64,000 nt of DNA from Mesosutterella porci (lineage in GTDB: Bacteria; Pseudomonadota; Gammaproteobacteria; Burkholderiales; Burkholderiaceae_F). The DNA is taken from NCBI RefSeq assembly GCF_022134585.1, contig NZ_JAKNCT010000010.1, forward strand, positions 44,380 through 108,379. Direction: 5' to 3'. Shown one piece after another: positions 16,213 through 25,256 of this stretch. The notes under the pieces were generated by a model, which did no database searches, was not told the DNA's origin, and worked only from the letters and a program-made list of their open reading frames with translations. The translations under genes were made by a program, and so were the position numbers. Each line of letters opens with the position of its first letter. Within the stretch, counting starts at the first letter, position 1.

Positions 16213-17538
16213 TCAGTCCGGATTGGGCTTGAAGCCGTTTACCGACAAGAAGTTGCTGATGTCATTTTCCACCTTCTCGAGTGGCGTGTAGCGTTCGTCA
16301 AAGAGGCTGGTCGTGAGGTTCAGAAGCGGCACGCCCATATCGCGGCAGACCTTTTTCAGGAACTGAGTGTTGCCGGCCTTGTCCTTGTGGCCCATGTGGC
16401 CCGGGGCGATCACCACGTCGGGGTGGTACTCGTTGATCATGTCGGTGAGGTCATCGATCAGCACGTCGACGAAGCCGCGGCCCTGGCGGATCATCGGCAC
16501 CTCGAAGACCGCGCGGCGGGCGAGCCCGTAGAACATCGCGTCCTCGTTGCTCGTGTCGATCACCTCGTAGGGCTTGGAGTACTGCTGGTCGGTCATCACA
16601 ACGGTTGCGTTCCACTTCTTCGCGAGCCACTCGGTGAGCGCTCCGTTCCAGAGCGGATCGAGGTCGGGCCAGACGATGCGGATCTCGTTCTTCATAATCG
16701 GACCCACGTGCTTTTTCACGTTTTCCTGCGCGGCCCCGAGCAGCATCCGAGCCACCGCCGTGCAGCGCGGGTTGCCCGCGGGCAGATGCTGGGTGAGCGG
16801 CCACATCACCTCCGGCACCGTAAAGCCTGGCAGCGGTGCGGGCGAGGCCTTCATGCACTCGTTGATCTCCTTCCAGATCCGGTACTGCTCGTTGGTCTCG
16901 TCCACCACAGCGGCCACGCGCTTGAAGTCGTATTTCGCGCCGGTCACCTTCTCGAGCCAGTGGGCCATCTCTTTGAGTTGCCGGCCGACGTACTCGAAGT
17001 CCTTTTTGTCGTGGCCGTAGGAGGGGTCGATCTGGTAAATCGGCACATCGCCGAAGAAGTCGCTCTCCTTCATCGCCTGGTGCACCATGAGTTCGCCGTC
17101 GCAGGGCTCACCCATTGCGATGATCACGTTCGGTTTGACGAGAAGCCGGTTCTGGACCGCGTAAATCGCATAGCGGATGAGCGAGCAGACGTTGCCGTCG
17201 AGCGGGAAGGAGTCACATTTGTAGGCATCGGCGTAGTTGGTGAACCCGAGGTGCATCATCAGATCGACCACCGGGTTGTAGTTGAGGATGCCCATGCCGT
17301 TGAGGATCTCGGGGGCGTTGCCGTACCAGGTGACGGCAATCGGCCGGCCCTCGCGCCGGGTTTTGATTTTGTCCATGTTCCAGTCGCGAAAGAGCCCGAT
17401 CAGAGCCTCCAGGATCGGGTTTCTCTGTTCGGCCGGAGCCTGGGCCATCTGCGCGAGGATGCCGTTCAGGCGGTCGACGTACTCCTGGGTGCGCTCGGTG
17501 CCGTCCAGTTTGGAAAGATCAGTCTTAGCTTCAGTCAT
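16213..17538 (-). CDS. 2-hydroxyacyl-CoA dehydratase family subunit (beta-like)
   Basis: This 441-aa protein begins MTEAKTDLSK; that ATG at 17538 has AGAGGAT upstream and follows the partner gene by 20 nt. It shows the dehydratase D-component layout: TWYGNAPEILNGMGI, KCDSFPLDGNVCSLIRYA, IIAMGEPCDGE and, near the C-terminus, IAPGHMGHKD. Cysteines at NVCSL and EPCDG are the likely Fe-S ligands; the third ligand position carries no Cys (MGHKD), unlike the partner subunit. Together the two subunits form the cluster-bearing enzyme that eliminates water from 2-hydroxyacyl-CoA, or reduces a related substrate. The true substrate cannot be read from the sequence. It is paralogous to the gene cut at position 1. 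Confidence 0.88.
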   Translation of the reverse strand: MTEAKTDLSKLDGTERTQEYVDRLNGILAQMAQAPAEQRNPILEALIGLFRDWNMDKIKTRREGRPIAVTWYGNAPEILNGMGILNYNPVVDLMMHLGFTNYADAYKCDSFPLDGNVCSLIRYAIYAVQNRLLVKPNVIIAMGEPCDGELMVHQAMKESDFFGDVPIYQIDPSYGHDKKDFEYVGRQLKEMAHWLEKVTGAKYDFKRVAAVVDETNEQYRIWKEINECMKASPAPLPGFTVPEVMWPLTQHLPAGNPRCTAVARMLLGAAQENVKKHVGPIMKNEIRIVWPDLDPLWNGALTEWLAKKWNATVVMTDQQYSKPYEVIDTSNEDAMFYGLARRAVFEVPMIRQGRGFVDVLIDDLTDMINEYHPDVVIAPGHMGHKDKAGNTQFLKKVCRDMGVPLLNLTTSLFDERYTPLEKVENDISNFLSVNGFKPNPD

Positions 17539-17558
17539 TTTCTTTATCCTCTGTTGGA

Positions 17559-18719
17559 TCAGGCCGCTGCGGTGCGGGAAGCGATGCTTTCCTGGAAAGC
17601 CTGGATGCGGGTGCGGATCTGTCCGATCCCCTCGGGCCTGTAGGTGGTCTCCAGCTGTATGAAGGGGATCTGGTTCTTCTTCGCGCGCCACAGCAGCATG
17701 AGCTGCTCGAAGGCCTCCTGGTCGCAGAAGGCGATGCGCATAGCGATTACGCCTTGGCAGCCGAACTCGCGGCAGAGCGCTTCGACGCGGTCGAGCCTCT
17801 GGCCCTGGGTCCCGAAGACGCGGGGCTGCGGCACCTTGTCCCAGTAGTAGTAATGCAGGACGTTTTCGACCGGGTCGCCCTCCTCGGGGATGTCGCGGGC
17901 CGCGCTGGCCAGCCCGTTGCCCAACGAGTCGCAGACCACGACACCGCCGTCCTGCTCGAGTGTTGCGATGATCTCGGGGCGGTCTGCGTGGAAGCCGTCA
18001 TAGAAAAAGCGGCAGGCTGGGCGCACAGTTTCGCCCCCGGACTTGAGCTCTTTAATGAGCGCGGCGAGCTTTTCGTTTGCTACGGCGCGCGGCACGGAGG
18101 AAAGCGTCATGAGCACCGAGGCGGTCTCGGTGCCATCCAGGTACACCTCATCGCCCTTCTTCAGCTCGTAGAGTTCCCGGATGAGACGCCGGGTCTCGTT
18201 GGCCGCGCGGATCGCCTCGCGGACCTTCTCCGGGGTGATTTTGACGCCGAAGCGCTCTTCGGTCGCAGCGATCATCGTGCGGACCTGGTCCTTGAAGAAG
18301 GCGTAGCCGTTGTCGTCTCTCTTTTTTGGGAAATAGATGAAAGCGTAGGCCGGGCAGTCTTTCCGGCAGGCCTTCCAGTTGTCCCAGATGCGGCGCATGT
18401 GGTCGCAGTTGTTGAACCAGACCGCGCCGTCGAGGAAGCTGTACTTGCCGTCGAGGATCTCGTTGAAGGTCGCGCGCGTGAACTCGCAGGCGATCGGTTT
18501 GTAGTAGGCGTCGGCGAGCTCCGTGCCGTCGGCGGTGTTGCCGCGCAGGGAAAAGGTCATCGCGCCGGCTGCCTCGAGCAGCTCCGCGGGCGTGTCGGGA
18601 TAGAACATGCCGATCACTTTTCCGCCCGCAGCTTTCCAGGCTTTGGTTTCGGGATTCTCAAGCATTTGGGCCGTACGCTTGAACCAGTCAAGCACCGGAG
18701 TCGGTTTTGTCCGTTTCAT
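17559..18719 (-). CDS. 2-hydroxyacyl-CoA dehydratase family subunit (alpha-like)
   Basis: This 386-aa protein has the family pattern with three candidate cluster ligands: PIACEFTRATF (about Cys79), WFNNCDHMRRIW (about Cys105) and MRIAFCDQEAFEQ near the C-terminus. IGMFYPDTPAELLEAAGA at 36-53 is the usual N-terminal block. It is the first gene of the group, with AAGGAGG ideally placed before its ATG. It is translated just ahead of the beta-like subunit (20-nt gap), so the two are surely co-expressed. The reaction is the atypical elimination or reductive radical chemistry used in amino-acid fermentation or aromatic-acid breakdown; which one is not visible. Confidence 0.88.
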   Translation of the reverse strand: MKRTKPTPVLDWFKRTAQMLENPETKAWKAAGGKVIGMFYPDTPAELLEAAGAMTFSLRGNTADGTELADAYYKPIACEFTRATFNEILDGKYSFLDGAVWFNNCDHMRRIWDNWKACRKDCPAYAFIYFPKKRDDNGYAFFKDQVRTMIAATEERFGVKITPEKVREAIRAANETRRLIRELYELKKGDEVYLDGTETASVLMTLSSVPRAVANEKLAALIKELKSGGETVRPACRFFYDGFHADRPEIIATLEQDGGVVVCDSLGNGLASAARDIPEEGDPVENVLHYYYWDKVPQPRVFGTQGQRLDRVEALCREFGCQGVIAMRIAFCDQEAFEQLMLLWRAKKNQIPFIQLETTYRPEGIGQIRTRIQAFQESIASRTAAA

Positions 18720-19055
18720 GAGATGCCTCCTTAAATGGCGAATCCGCGGCTGCCCGGCAGCTGGGATCCTTGATCTGCTGAACCGCGGGGTTCCGGCGGG
18801 GCCGGGCGCGGCGATCGTTTTCCGGGCGAAGGGCTCCTCCGGCCGAAGGCCGCGGCGGGCTCTGCCTCTAGTTATTAGGGACTACTAGCAGAATAGCCAA
18901 AGGAGGTGTCTGAAACCGTTGTCCAATCGACAGTTTATTCCGGCGGGGAAAGAGGACGGACAGCGGCGGAGGAACCCGCCGATTCCGCCGGGGTGTGACA
19001 GCGGGAGCGAAACTAATCTTTCGGGCCCGCAGGAGACGGGGAGAGGGGGGGAGCG
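18720..19055. other. Intergenic region between divergent genes
   Basis: No gene is visible. It must hold the promoter for the dehydratase genes (minus) and for the hypothetical gene at 19056 (plus). A small dyad CTAGT...ACTAG lies at about 18869-18887 and may be an operator. GC-rich elsewhere. Confidence 0.5.
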
Positions 19056-19607
19056 GTGATGGAACGAACATTCAATACGCTCGATTTCGAGCACTTTGAC
19101 GCCGTCGCGGCGGACGAAAAGTGGGCGGTCGAATACAGGCAGCCGCGATGCCCCGCCGTGAGGATCCTTATCGACGGACGGGATCTCAACGAGATGATCG
19201 TCGAGGCCGAGGCGCGGTTCAAGGGTGAGCCTCCACGGAACCCGGACGATGAATACGGGCATGAGTCTGCCCGAAGTCTCCTGAAAGAATTAAAGCCTTC
19301 CGAAGGCTGGGAGGATGAGAAGGACTACTGGCTGGAGCTCAACTGCTGCTCAGAGTGCGGTTCCACCGGCTGCTGGGGGGTAACGGCGTACTGGGTGGAA
19401 AGACCCGGTGAGGTCGTCTGGCACCATTTCGAGCACGCTCACAGGGACTATCCCTACGATTTCGCATTCCATTTTGAGAAGACGGCTTACGAAGCCGCGA
19501 TCGGCAAACTGGAGGCGTTTGCGCATGAAGAGGAGCTTTTCTATGCCGCACTTGAAAAAGAGCGGAATCAAGGAGGCGCGAAAGAAGGGACAGAGCCGCG
19601 GGATTAA
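19056..19607 (+). CDS. Hypothetical protein with a CCxECxSTGC motif
   Basis: I do not recognise this 183-aa acidic, soluble protein. No signal peptide or membrane segment. A central Cys cluster (NCCSECGSTGCWGV at about 90-103) followed by VERPGEVVWHHFEHAHRDYPYDF suggests a metal-binding site, and the C-terminus is helical and charged. Two adjacent ATG codons exist (19056 and 19059) after a purine-rich GGGGAGAGGGGGGAG. It is divergent from the dehydratase operon and has no obvious partner. Confidence 0.65.
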   Translation: MMERTFNTLDFEHFDAVAADEKWAVEYRQPRCPAVRILIDGRDLNEMIVEAEARFKGEPPRNPDDEYGHESARSLLKELKPSEGWEDEKDYWLELNCCSECGSTGCWGVTAYWVERPGEVVWHHFEHAHRDYPYDFAFHFEKTAYEAAIGKLEAFAHEEELFYAALEKERNQGGAKEGTEPRD

Positions 19608-19870
19608 CCGTCGCCCTTGAGAGGCAGCCTGGCGCGGCTTCAGCGTTCTTTTTTAAGTGAGGCCCTTTTAAGTAAGGCGGCCCGCTGCTCAAAATGAAAT
19701 CAGAAGGGCCTTTAGGCTTTCCCTGAAGCCATGCAGGGAGCCAGCAGGACGGGAGGCGGCCGATGCTGCCGCACCGAGGCAGGCCGGCCCCAAAACCACC
19801 GCATAAAGTCCGGAGCGCCGATAACCGAAAGAAGGGGGCACCGGCACACTTTTGAGCAGCCTTCTTTCGG

Positions 19871-19907
19871 CAAAAAAGCCGCCGCCCGGGTGTTCGGGCG
19901 ACGGTTG
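19871..19907 (-). terminator. Minus-strand terminator
   Basis: On the minus strand a GC-rich stem of 10 bp with one mismatch (about 19882-19891 with 19896-19905) runs into CTTTTTTG. An 11-bp perfect inverted repeat (19825-19835 with 19860-19870) follows. It would end the transcript of the autotransporter and the remnant behind it. Confidence 0.65.
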
Positions 19908-20144
19908 AAAAAATCCGGGGAAGCGTAGCGGCGTGCCTGGATCAAGGGGCGGCAAAAAGCCAGGCGGCCGCGGCCAGGGCGGAAAGCGCCACCCGGACGA
20001 AGCGCGGTGGCAGAGGCGTCTTTCTGGTTTTTCCCATGTGTCTTTCGGGCTCCGGCGGAGTGCCTTCCTCTTTCCCTTCAGCCCGCGTAGGCCGAGTCCG
20101 CGCCGTTTTTGAAGTTCTGAGCCGCAAGCCACCGGCGCTCTTCG

Positions 20145-20438
20145 TCCGTCTCCCGGGATGTCGATCCTCTCGATCTTGAAGATCACGGGCCTCGTGCCGT
20201 CGTTGCAGCAGGCGATCATCACCCGCTCGTCGTTTGTCCAGCGGTGCATGATAGAGCCGCCCTGGAGCGCCGTGTAGACGTACCTGCTGATCGCGTCCCA
20301 GGCCTCGCCGCAGAACCGCCCGTTCATGAGGTGGTAGAAGTCGTCCTGCTGCTCGTCCCTTCGCAGCAGGAAGGTGTCGCCAGCCTTGAAGCAGGGGCAG
20401 GGGCCGGAGGCGGTTTGCTCAAGGAGCGCCTGCTTCAA
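20145..20438 (-). pseudogene. TIGR04076-family protein remnant
   Basis: About 98 residues read GPCPCFKAGDTFLL, then GRFCGEAWDAISRYVYTALQGGS, MIACCNDGTRPVIFKIERI, which is the core and C-terminus of the small uncharacterised TIGR04076 family (normally about 80-110 aa ending soon after IERI). The N-terminal beta strands are missing and the only start is a TTG 5 nt behind the autotransporter stop, with no ribosome site. The frame stays open to 19689 in low-quality sequence that does not look like protein. I read it as a 5'-truncated remnant joined to the end of the autotransporter gene. Confidence 0.55.
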
Positions 20439-20442
20439 GGGC

Positions 20443-23043
20443 TCAGAAGGAGACCTTCAGCCCCAGCCGTCCCTCAAGCTCGGTGGCATAGCGGTGGCCG
20501 TGCTGCGTTTCGAGGTACCCGTAGAGCTTCACGCTCTTGTTGAGGTACTTCTCGCCGCCGATGCCCGCGTAGCCGCGGACCCCAAGTCCGTCCACGTCGT
20601 ACTTTTCGCCGTTCACGTGCACCGTCTGGTCGCCGTCGAACTCGTAGAGCACGCCGCCCCTGACGTAGAGGTCGCCCGTGAAGTTCCCGTCAGCCCCGAA
20701 GAAACGGCGGCCCGCGAGGACGCCCGCGTGGCCCGTGACGCTTGTCATGCTGTCCTCATCCACCTTCATGCCGTTCGTTAGTCGGTAGTCCGCGCCTTCG
20801 GCGCGATACCAGGACGCCTGCAGCGAAGGCTCCACAAACCATGCCCCCTTCTCGCCGAAGCAGAACTGGTGGCCGCCCTCTACGGATACTCCGAAGCCGT
20901 GGGTTGTGTAATTGCCCTTGAAGCCGCGGCCGTCAAGCATCGTGCCGCGCATCTCCTGGTGGTAGAGGTCGGCGCCCGCGACGATGTCGAGGTAGCTGCC
21001 GCCCGCAAAGAGCCGGGTCGCATAGAGCGAGAAACTCTGCGAGTTCGAGTCGCCGCGACTCGTGTTCCAGTCGTTGCGGGCCTTGTCGTCCGAGGTCGTG
21101 AAGTGGAAGTAGCCGCCGAGAATCCAGTCTCCCGCCTTGCGGTCCGCGCCCGCGTTCACGCGGAAGGCGCTCTTGCGAAGCACCTTCCCTTGGTAGCCCG
21201 TGAGCCTCGAATAGCTGCCGCCCGCGCTCGCCCACAGCCCCGTCCCGTCCTGATGGCGGGCGTCTCCGAGGCGCTTCCTCAGGTCATCGAGCCCCGTGAT
21301 GAAGTTGGATGTCATGCTGCTGGAGCTGCCCATGGCAAGCACTGTTGCGGCTGAAGGCGACAGTATGGGGACCGTCGGAACGACGGGCTTGTCCGGATTG
21401 GCCGGTTCGACGGGAGTGACCGGCTCGTCCGGAGTGACCGGCTCGACGGGCCGCTCCACGCGCTTCAGGTACCATTCGCGGGCCTGGCCGGAGTCGGTGT
21501 CGGCCCTGCGGTCGGCAAGGGTGTAGACGTAATTGCCCTGATCGATTACATTCACATAGCCGCCTTGGTTTGCAAGCGCGAAGGTTGCGTCGCTGCCCGC
21601 GCTGACGGCAGAGGCGGTCTCCTGGACGAGGAAGGTAGACATCGCCTCAGGCAGCGGCTCGGAGCCGCAGCCCTCGACAAGGAGCTTGTGGCTGCCGCTC
21701 GCCTTGTCCGTGATAATGATCTGGTCGGCTTTGTCGGCGTTCACGTCCGCCCGGAGGCTGAACGTGCCGTCGCTGCCGGTGAGCGTCCCGATCGTGAGCT
21801 TCCGGTAGGTGCCTTCCGGCGCGTTGTAGCCGACGTTGATCGCTGCGCTCTCCACCTCCAGGTTGGAAACCGAGCTGTCCATGGTCATGTTCCAAGACGC
21901 GCCGTTCTTAAACTGGAGTGCGGCGCTTCCGCCCTCAACGAGCGCACCGCCCGTGAGGGACGAAGAAAAGCCGGCAAAGGGGAAGACTGCCTTGCCGCCG
22001 CCTTCCACATAAATATTGCCCGTCGCCTTAAAGCTGGAGGGATCGGAGCTGCCGTTGAAGTTTTTAAAGGTGACTTCGCCGCCGCTCTTGACCATAAAGA
22101 CATTGCCGTTGCCGCCCCCGTTGGAGGAGGCGTTGACAGACTGCGTTCCGGTCACGCCGGTCTCGGCCTGGATCTGATCGGCCTTGATGGTCACCGAGCC
22201 GACTTCCGCATCGACCGCCGAGTTGTTGGTCGATTTCATGATGAGGCTGCCGGCCTTCAGGACAGTGGAGGCGCCAGCCTGGCCGCTCTGGACGGCGGCG
22301 TATTTTCTGCCGTCATTGGAAATGGTCGCCGTGCTGCCGGAGTTGCCGAGAACTTCGACTGTGGAATCACTCAAAGTGCGGATCGCGGATTTGGTCCCCG
22401 AGGTGATGTCCAGGTTGTTAAAGCCGCTCAGGGTCACTCGGTTGCCTGATTGGGCGAAAACGGCTTCGCCGGCCTTAAGCGTTATTTTCTTCGCCTTCAC
22501 CTCTACCCATGAGCCTGGCTGGCCGTTGCCCCGGTACGAGGTGTAAATGGCGTAGTGATACGGCTCCATGTTGTTGACCAAGCTCGCCGTGCCCACGTCG
22601 ATCAGGACATTGTGCTTGCCGTCAGCAGCAATTCTTTCATTGGTGTCAAAATCAAAGTTGCCGAGAATTGATGAGTCACTTTGGGTGGTCGAGGCCTCGA
22701 TATCCAGGACGGAATCGCTCCCGCCATGGAAATAGGTCGTCCAGATGGGACTGTAAAGCGAGTAATTAAGCGTTTCCTTAATATTGAGCCGGCCCGAATT
22801 GTTGAGGTCAACCGATGTTTTGTAAAAGAGCTCGGGCGCGCTGCTGCTGGCTGTATACGTGATTGTCGCTTGGTTTCCGTCTTTTACATAGTAGCCTTCG
22901 GCATTGGAAAGCGACTGGCTCCTTTCTGTAATGGTTGCATCATGAAGCTCAATCTGAGCAGCGCCCGCCGGGAGCGCGGCCAGTCCTGTACAGGCTGCAA
23001 ACACCGCTGCGGCAATCTCTGTCCATACCCCCCCCTTATACAA
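20443..23043 (-). CDS. Type V autotransporter, start out of frame (phase-variable candidate)
   Basis: About 866 aa. After a hydrophobic signal core (IAAAVFAACTGLAALPAGAA) comes a passenger of roughly 500 residues rich in beta-helix-like repeats (residues 30-520), a Pro-rich linker with repeated EPVTP units (about 525-560), and an autotransporter barrel of about 280 residues (GLWASAGGSYS ... LGLKVSF) ending in Phe. The passenger is exported to the cell surface; its role is unknown, adhesion being likely. The only start in this frame is a TTG at 23043. The natural start, ATG at 23069 with AAAGGA six nt upstream, is in a different frame, and the eight-G tract between them (23028-23035) would restore the frame at nine or six G. 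As sequenced it is therefore OFF or weakly made. Confidence 0.82.
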   Translation of the reverse strand: MYKGGVWTEIAAAVFAACTGLAALPAGAAQIELHDATITERSQSLSNAEGYYVKDGNQATITYTASSSAPELFYKTSVDLNNSGRLNIKETLNYSLYSPIWTTYFHGGSDSVLDIEASTTQSDSSILGNFDFDTNERIAADGKHNVLIDVGTASLVNNMEPYHYAIYTSYRGNGQPGSWVEVKAKKITLKAGEAVFAQSGNRVTLSGFNNLDITSGTKSAIRTLSDSTVEVLGNSGSTATISNDGRKYAAVQSGQAGASTVLKAGSLIMKSTNNSAVDAEVGSVTIKADQIQAETGVTGTQSVNASSNGGGNGNVFMVKSGGEVTFKNFNGSSDPSSFKATGNIYVEGGGKAVFPFAGFSSSLTGGALVEGGSAALQFKNGASWNMTMDSSVSNLEVESAAINVGYNAPEGTYRKLTIGTLTGSDGTFSLRADVNADKADQIIITDKASGSHKLLVEGCGSEPLPEAMSTFLVQETASAVSAGSDATFALANQGGYVNVIDQGNYVYTLADRRADTDSGQAREWYLKRVERPVEPVTPDEPVTPVEPANPDKPVVPTVPILSPSAATVLAMGSSSSMTSNFITGLDDLRKRLGDARHQDGTGLWASAGGSYSRLTGYQGKVLRKSAFRVNAGADRKAGDWILGGYFHFTTSDDKARNDWNTSRGDSNSQSFSLYATRLFAGGSYLDIVAGADLYHQEMRGTMLDGRGFKGNYTTHGFGVSVEGGHQFCFGEKGAWFVEPSLQASWYRAEGADYRLTNGMKVDEDSMTSVTGHAGVLAGRRFFGADGNFTGDLYVRGGVLYEFDGDQTVHVNGEKYDVDGLGVRGYAGIGGEKYLNKSVKLYGYLETQHGHRYATELEGRLGLKVSF
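23028..23035 (-). repeat. Homopolymer tract G8 (coding strand) at the autotransporter start
   Basis: Eight C on the plus strand. Upstream ATG at 23069 reads MRMAENSRVCIRGG and then leaves the autotransporter frame; one added G joins it to GVWTEIAAAVFAA. Slipped-strand change of the tract would switch the gene. Confidence 0.7.
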
Positions 23044-23069
23044 ACTCTTGAATTTTCAGCCATTCTCAT

Positions 23070-23789
23070 TTCTCATCCTTTGAATGCGGCCTTTGAGATA
23101 AAGCCCGGGTTAATGTTCGTAAAGAAAAAGCAAGACATGTAAATTTTATTACTTCAGTGCCCTCAGGGGACAGGGCAAAACAAGAGCGAAGCCCGCTCTC
23201 GAAGGGGCTGTTGCTTCGGGTAGCAAAGAAACGGGATTTTCGGACTCAGAGCTCTTGGAGAACCGGGAAAATCAGGCCTTGTGGACCAATCACGGGACTT
23301 ATTCGACTGCAGGCGTTTATCCCTGTTTGCAGCGAGCCGAGGCGAGGGAGCCGTCCGGAAGCTTCAGCCCGGTCCGCCGCGGGGCTGAGAGCTTTTCGCT
23401 CAAAGGCAGCCGCCTCCTCAGAGCCGGCGCAGGGCAGGAGATGGACGGGCGGGCGACGCAGGTGACGTCACTCGGACGGAGCCGGCCGCCGCGGATCCGT
23501 TGCCAGACTGTCCGCCGGATCCCCTGATCGGCGAAAGGCTTCAGGCTTGCGGGGAGGCTGAGGCGATTCATTCTTCGCTCTGGTCAGTACGTCTCCGGCG
23601 GTTCGAAGGCCCCTCGGTCTTCTGGCGCAGTGACGGCGGCGGGCTGCGGCAGACTGTTTCCGAAGGCTTTTTCCCCGCGTTTGTTGAATGTCTGCGCGGC
23701 CGAGCCTTTTCGGGACGGGCCGGGAGGGCGCGGCTTTCTCTTTTTCCCGCTGTTTTAGGGCCGCGCGGGAAGCTGAAAAAAAGGAGAGG
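23070..23789. other. 720-nt region with no recognised gene
   Basis: Apart from the AT-rich promoter zone of the autotransporter (about 23090-23150), the sequence is GC-rich with short open frames on both strands, none of which resembles a protein family or has a convincing ribosome site. It may be decayed coding sequence. Confidence 0.5.
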
Positions 23790-25256
23790 TCAGTCCTTCG
23801 AGGCGGGAAGGAACACAGCCGCGCACAGCCCCGGAGGTCTCTCTCCCGGCCTCGCGTCGGAAAGCGTCACGGTGCCGCCCGCCATGTCGGCGTAGGTCTT
23901 CACGATCGCGAGCCCCAGGCCCGTGCCCGCCACCCCCGAGCCCTTGATCCGGTAGAAGGGATCAAACACCCGCTCTCGCTCGGACTCCGGAATGCCGGGG
24001 CCTGTGTCCCGGACGGTGAACTCGAGCCCCTGGTCCGTACGCTTGGCGGTGAGCGTAATCGAGCCGCCCCCGGGCGTGTAGTGCACGGCGTTTTCAAGGA
24101 GGTTCCTGAGGATCGCGAAGGCCGGGGCGCGGCTTACGCCCGAGACGGGCTGCTCGCCCTTTCCGTCCAGCCCCTCGGCCGAGAACCTGAGGCCCTTCTT
24201 CTCGATTTGGTCGAGCAGGGGCTCAAGCGCCTCGCCCGCGAGCTCCGACAGGTACCAGGGTCGGGCGTCGCGGCGCAGCAGCTCCGGGGCCTCGCCGCTT
24301 TGCGCCCGGGCGAAAAGCAGCAGTTGCGAGACCTGCTTCACCGAGCGTTCGAGCCCTTCGCGGAGCCGCCGCACCACGGGTCTGGCCTCGGGGGAGTCCG
24401 TGATGCGGTCGAGGTGCTCGGCCTCGAGCGTGAGCGCGGTAAGCGGCGAGCGGATTTCGTGCGCGGCGTCCGCAGTGAAGCGAATTTCGCGGGTCCTCGC
24501 CTCCCGCACCCGGGCGAGGAGCGCGTTCACGGCGTTCACGAAGGGCCGGATCTCGTCGGGGACGCCCGCCGTGGAAAGCGGCTCGAGGCTCGCGGCGCGG
24601 CGCGAGGCCACCTCGCGGGTGGCGGCGTCCAGGGGCTTGAGCGTCTTCCAGATCACCCAGGCGATCACGCCCAGCAGCACCGGCAGAAGCGCGGCCAGCG
24701 GCAGCACCGCGGCCGTGGCGGTCTTCAGGGCCGAGCTGTCGCGCTGCTGCAGCGGCTCGGCCACCGCCGTGTAGCGCCCGGTGGGCAGGAACACGACGCA
24801 GATCCGAAGCTCCTCGCCGTCCACGCGGCGCGTGGTGAGGCCGGATCGGAGCGGCGAGTTGAAGGCGACGTGTACCGTCTGGCCCTGCAGCGTCATCATG
24901 CGGAGCGCCACGGGTTCACCCGCCGGAATCTCGGTGCGCTTCATGGGGTTCACGAACACGGTTTCGCCCGGCATCATCATCATGCGGCGGCGCCGCACGA
25001 CAAGGGGCTCGTCGGAGTCGAGCCGTTTTTCGAACTGCTCGGGGGCCATGGTGAGGGCGCCGGGGATCACGTTGGCCACGTCGGCTCGGGCGAGCGCCAC
25101 GGCCATGTCCTCGAGGTGCGCGTCGCGGGTGGCGAGTGCGTCGGCCCGCACGTTCTGGAAAAGGAGGGCGAGGGCCGCCGCCACGAGCAGCAGCGTTGCC
25201 GCGGCCACCGCAAGGAGCGTGCGCGTGAGCAGCGACCTCGAGCGCAGCGGGGCCAT
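23790..25256 (-). CDS. Sensor histidine kinase (QseC/PmrB-like)
   Basis: This 488-aa inner-membrane protein has a first membrane helix (about 10-33), a periplasmic domain with an unusual RRRRMMMMPG stretch and other Met residues, and a second helix (about 182-206). Then come HAMP, the H-box FTADAAHEIRSPLTAL, an N-box (NLLENAVHYTPGG), and DTGPGIPESERERVFDPFYR and GTGLGLAIVKTY. It autophosphorylates on the H-box His and passes phosphate to the response regulator encoded just upstream, whose TAA overlaps this ATG as TAATG. The Met-rich periplasmic patch and the Met/His-rich neighbour at 26698 suggest that it senses a soft metal such as copper or silver; this is inference. Confidence 0.9.
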   Translation of the reverse strand: MAPLRSRSLLTRTLLAVAAATLLLVAAALALLFQNVRADALATRDAHLEDMAVALARADVANVIPGALTMAPEQFEKRLDSDEPLVVRRRRMMMMPGETVFVNPMKRTEIPAGEPVALRMMTLQGQTVHVAFNSPLRSGLTTRRVDGEELRICVVFLPTGRYTAVAEPLQQRDSSALKTATAAVLPLAALLPVLLGVIAWVIWKTLKPLDAATREVASRRAASLEPLSTAGVPDEIRPFVNAVNALLARVREARTREIRFTADAAHEIRSPLTALTLEAEHLDRITDSPEARPVVRRLREGLERSVKQVSQLLLFARAQSGEAPELLRRDARPWYLSELAGEALEPLLDQIEKKGLRFSAEGLDGKGEQPVSGVSRAPAFAILRNLLENAVHYTPGGGSITLTAKRTDQGLEFTVRDTGPGIPESERERVFDPFYRIKGSGVAGTGLGLAIVKTYADMAGGTVTLSDARPGERPPGLCAAVFLPASKD

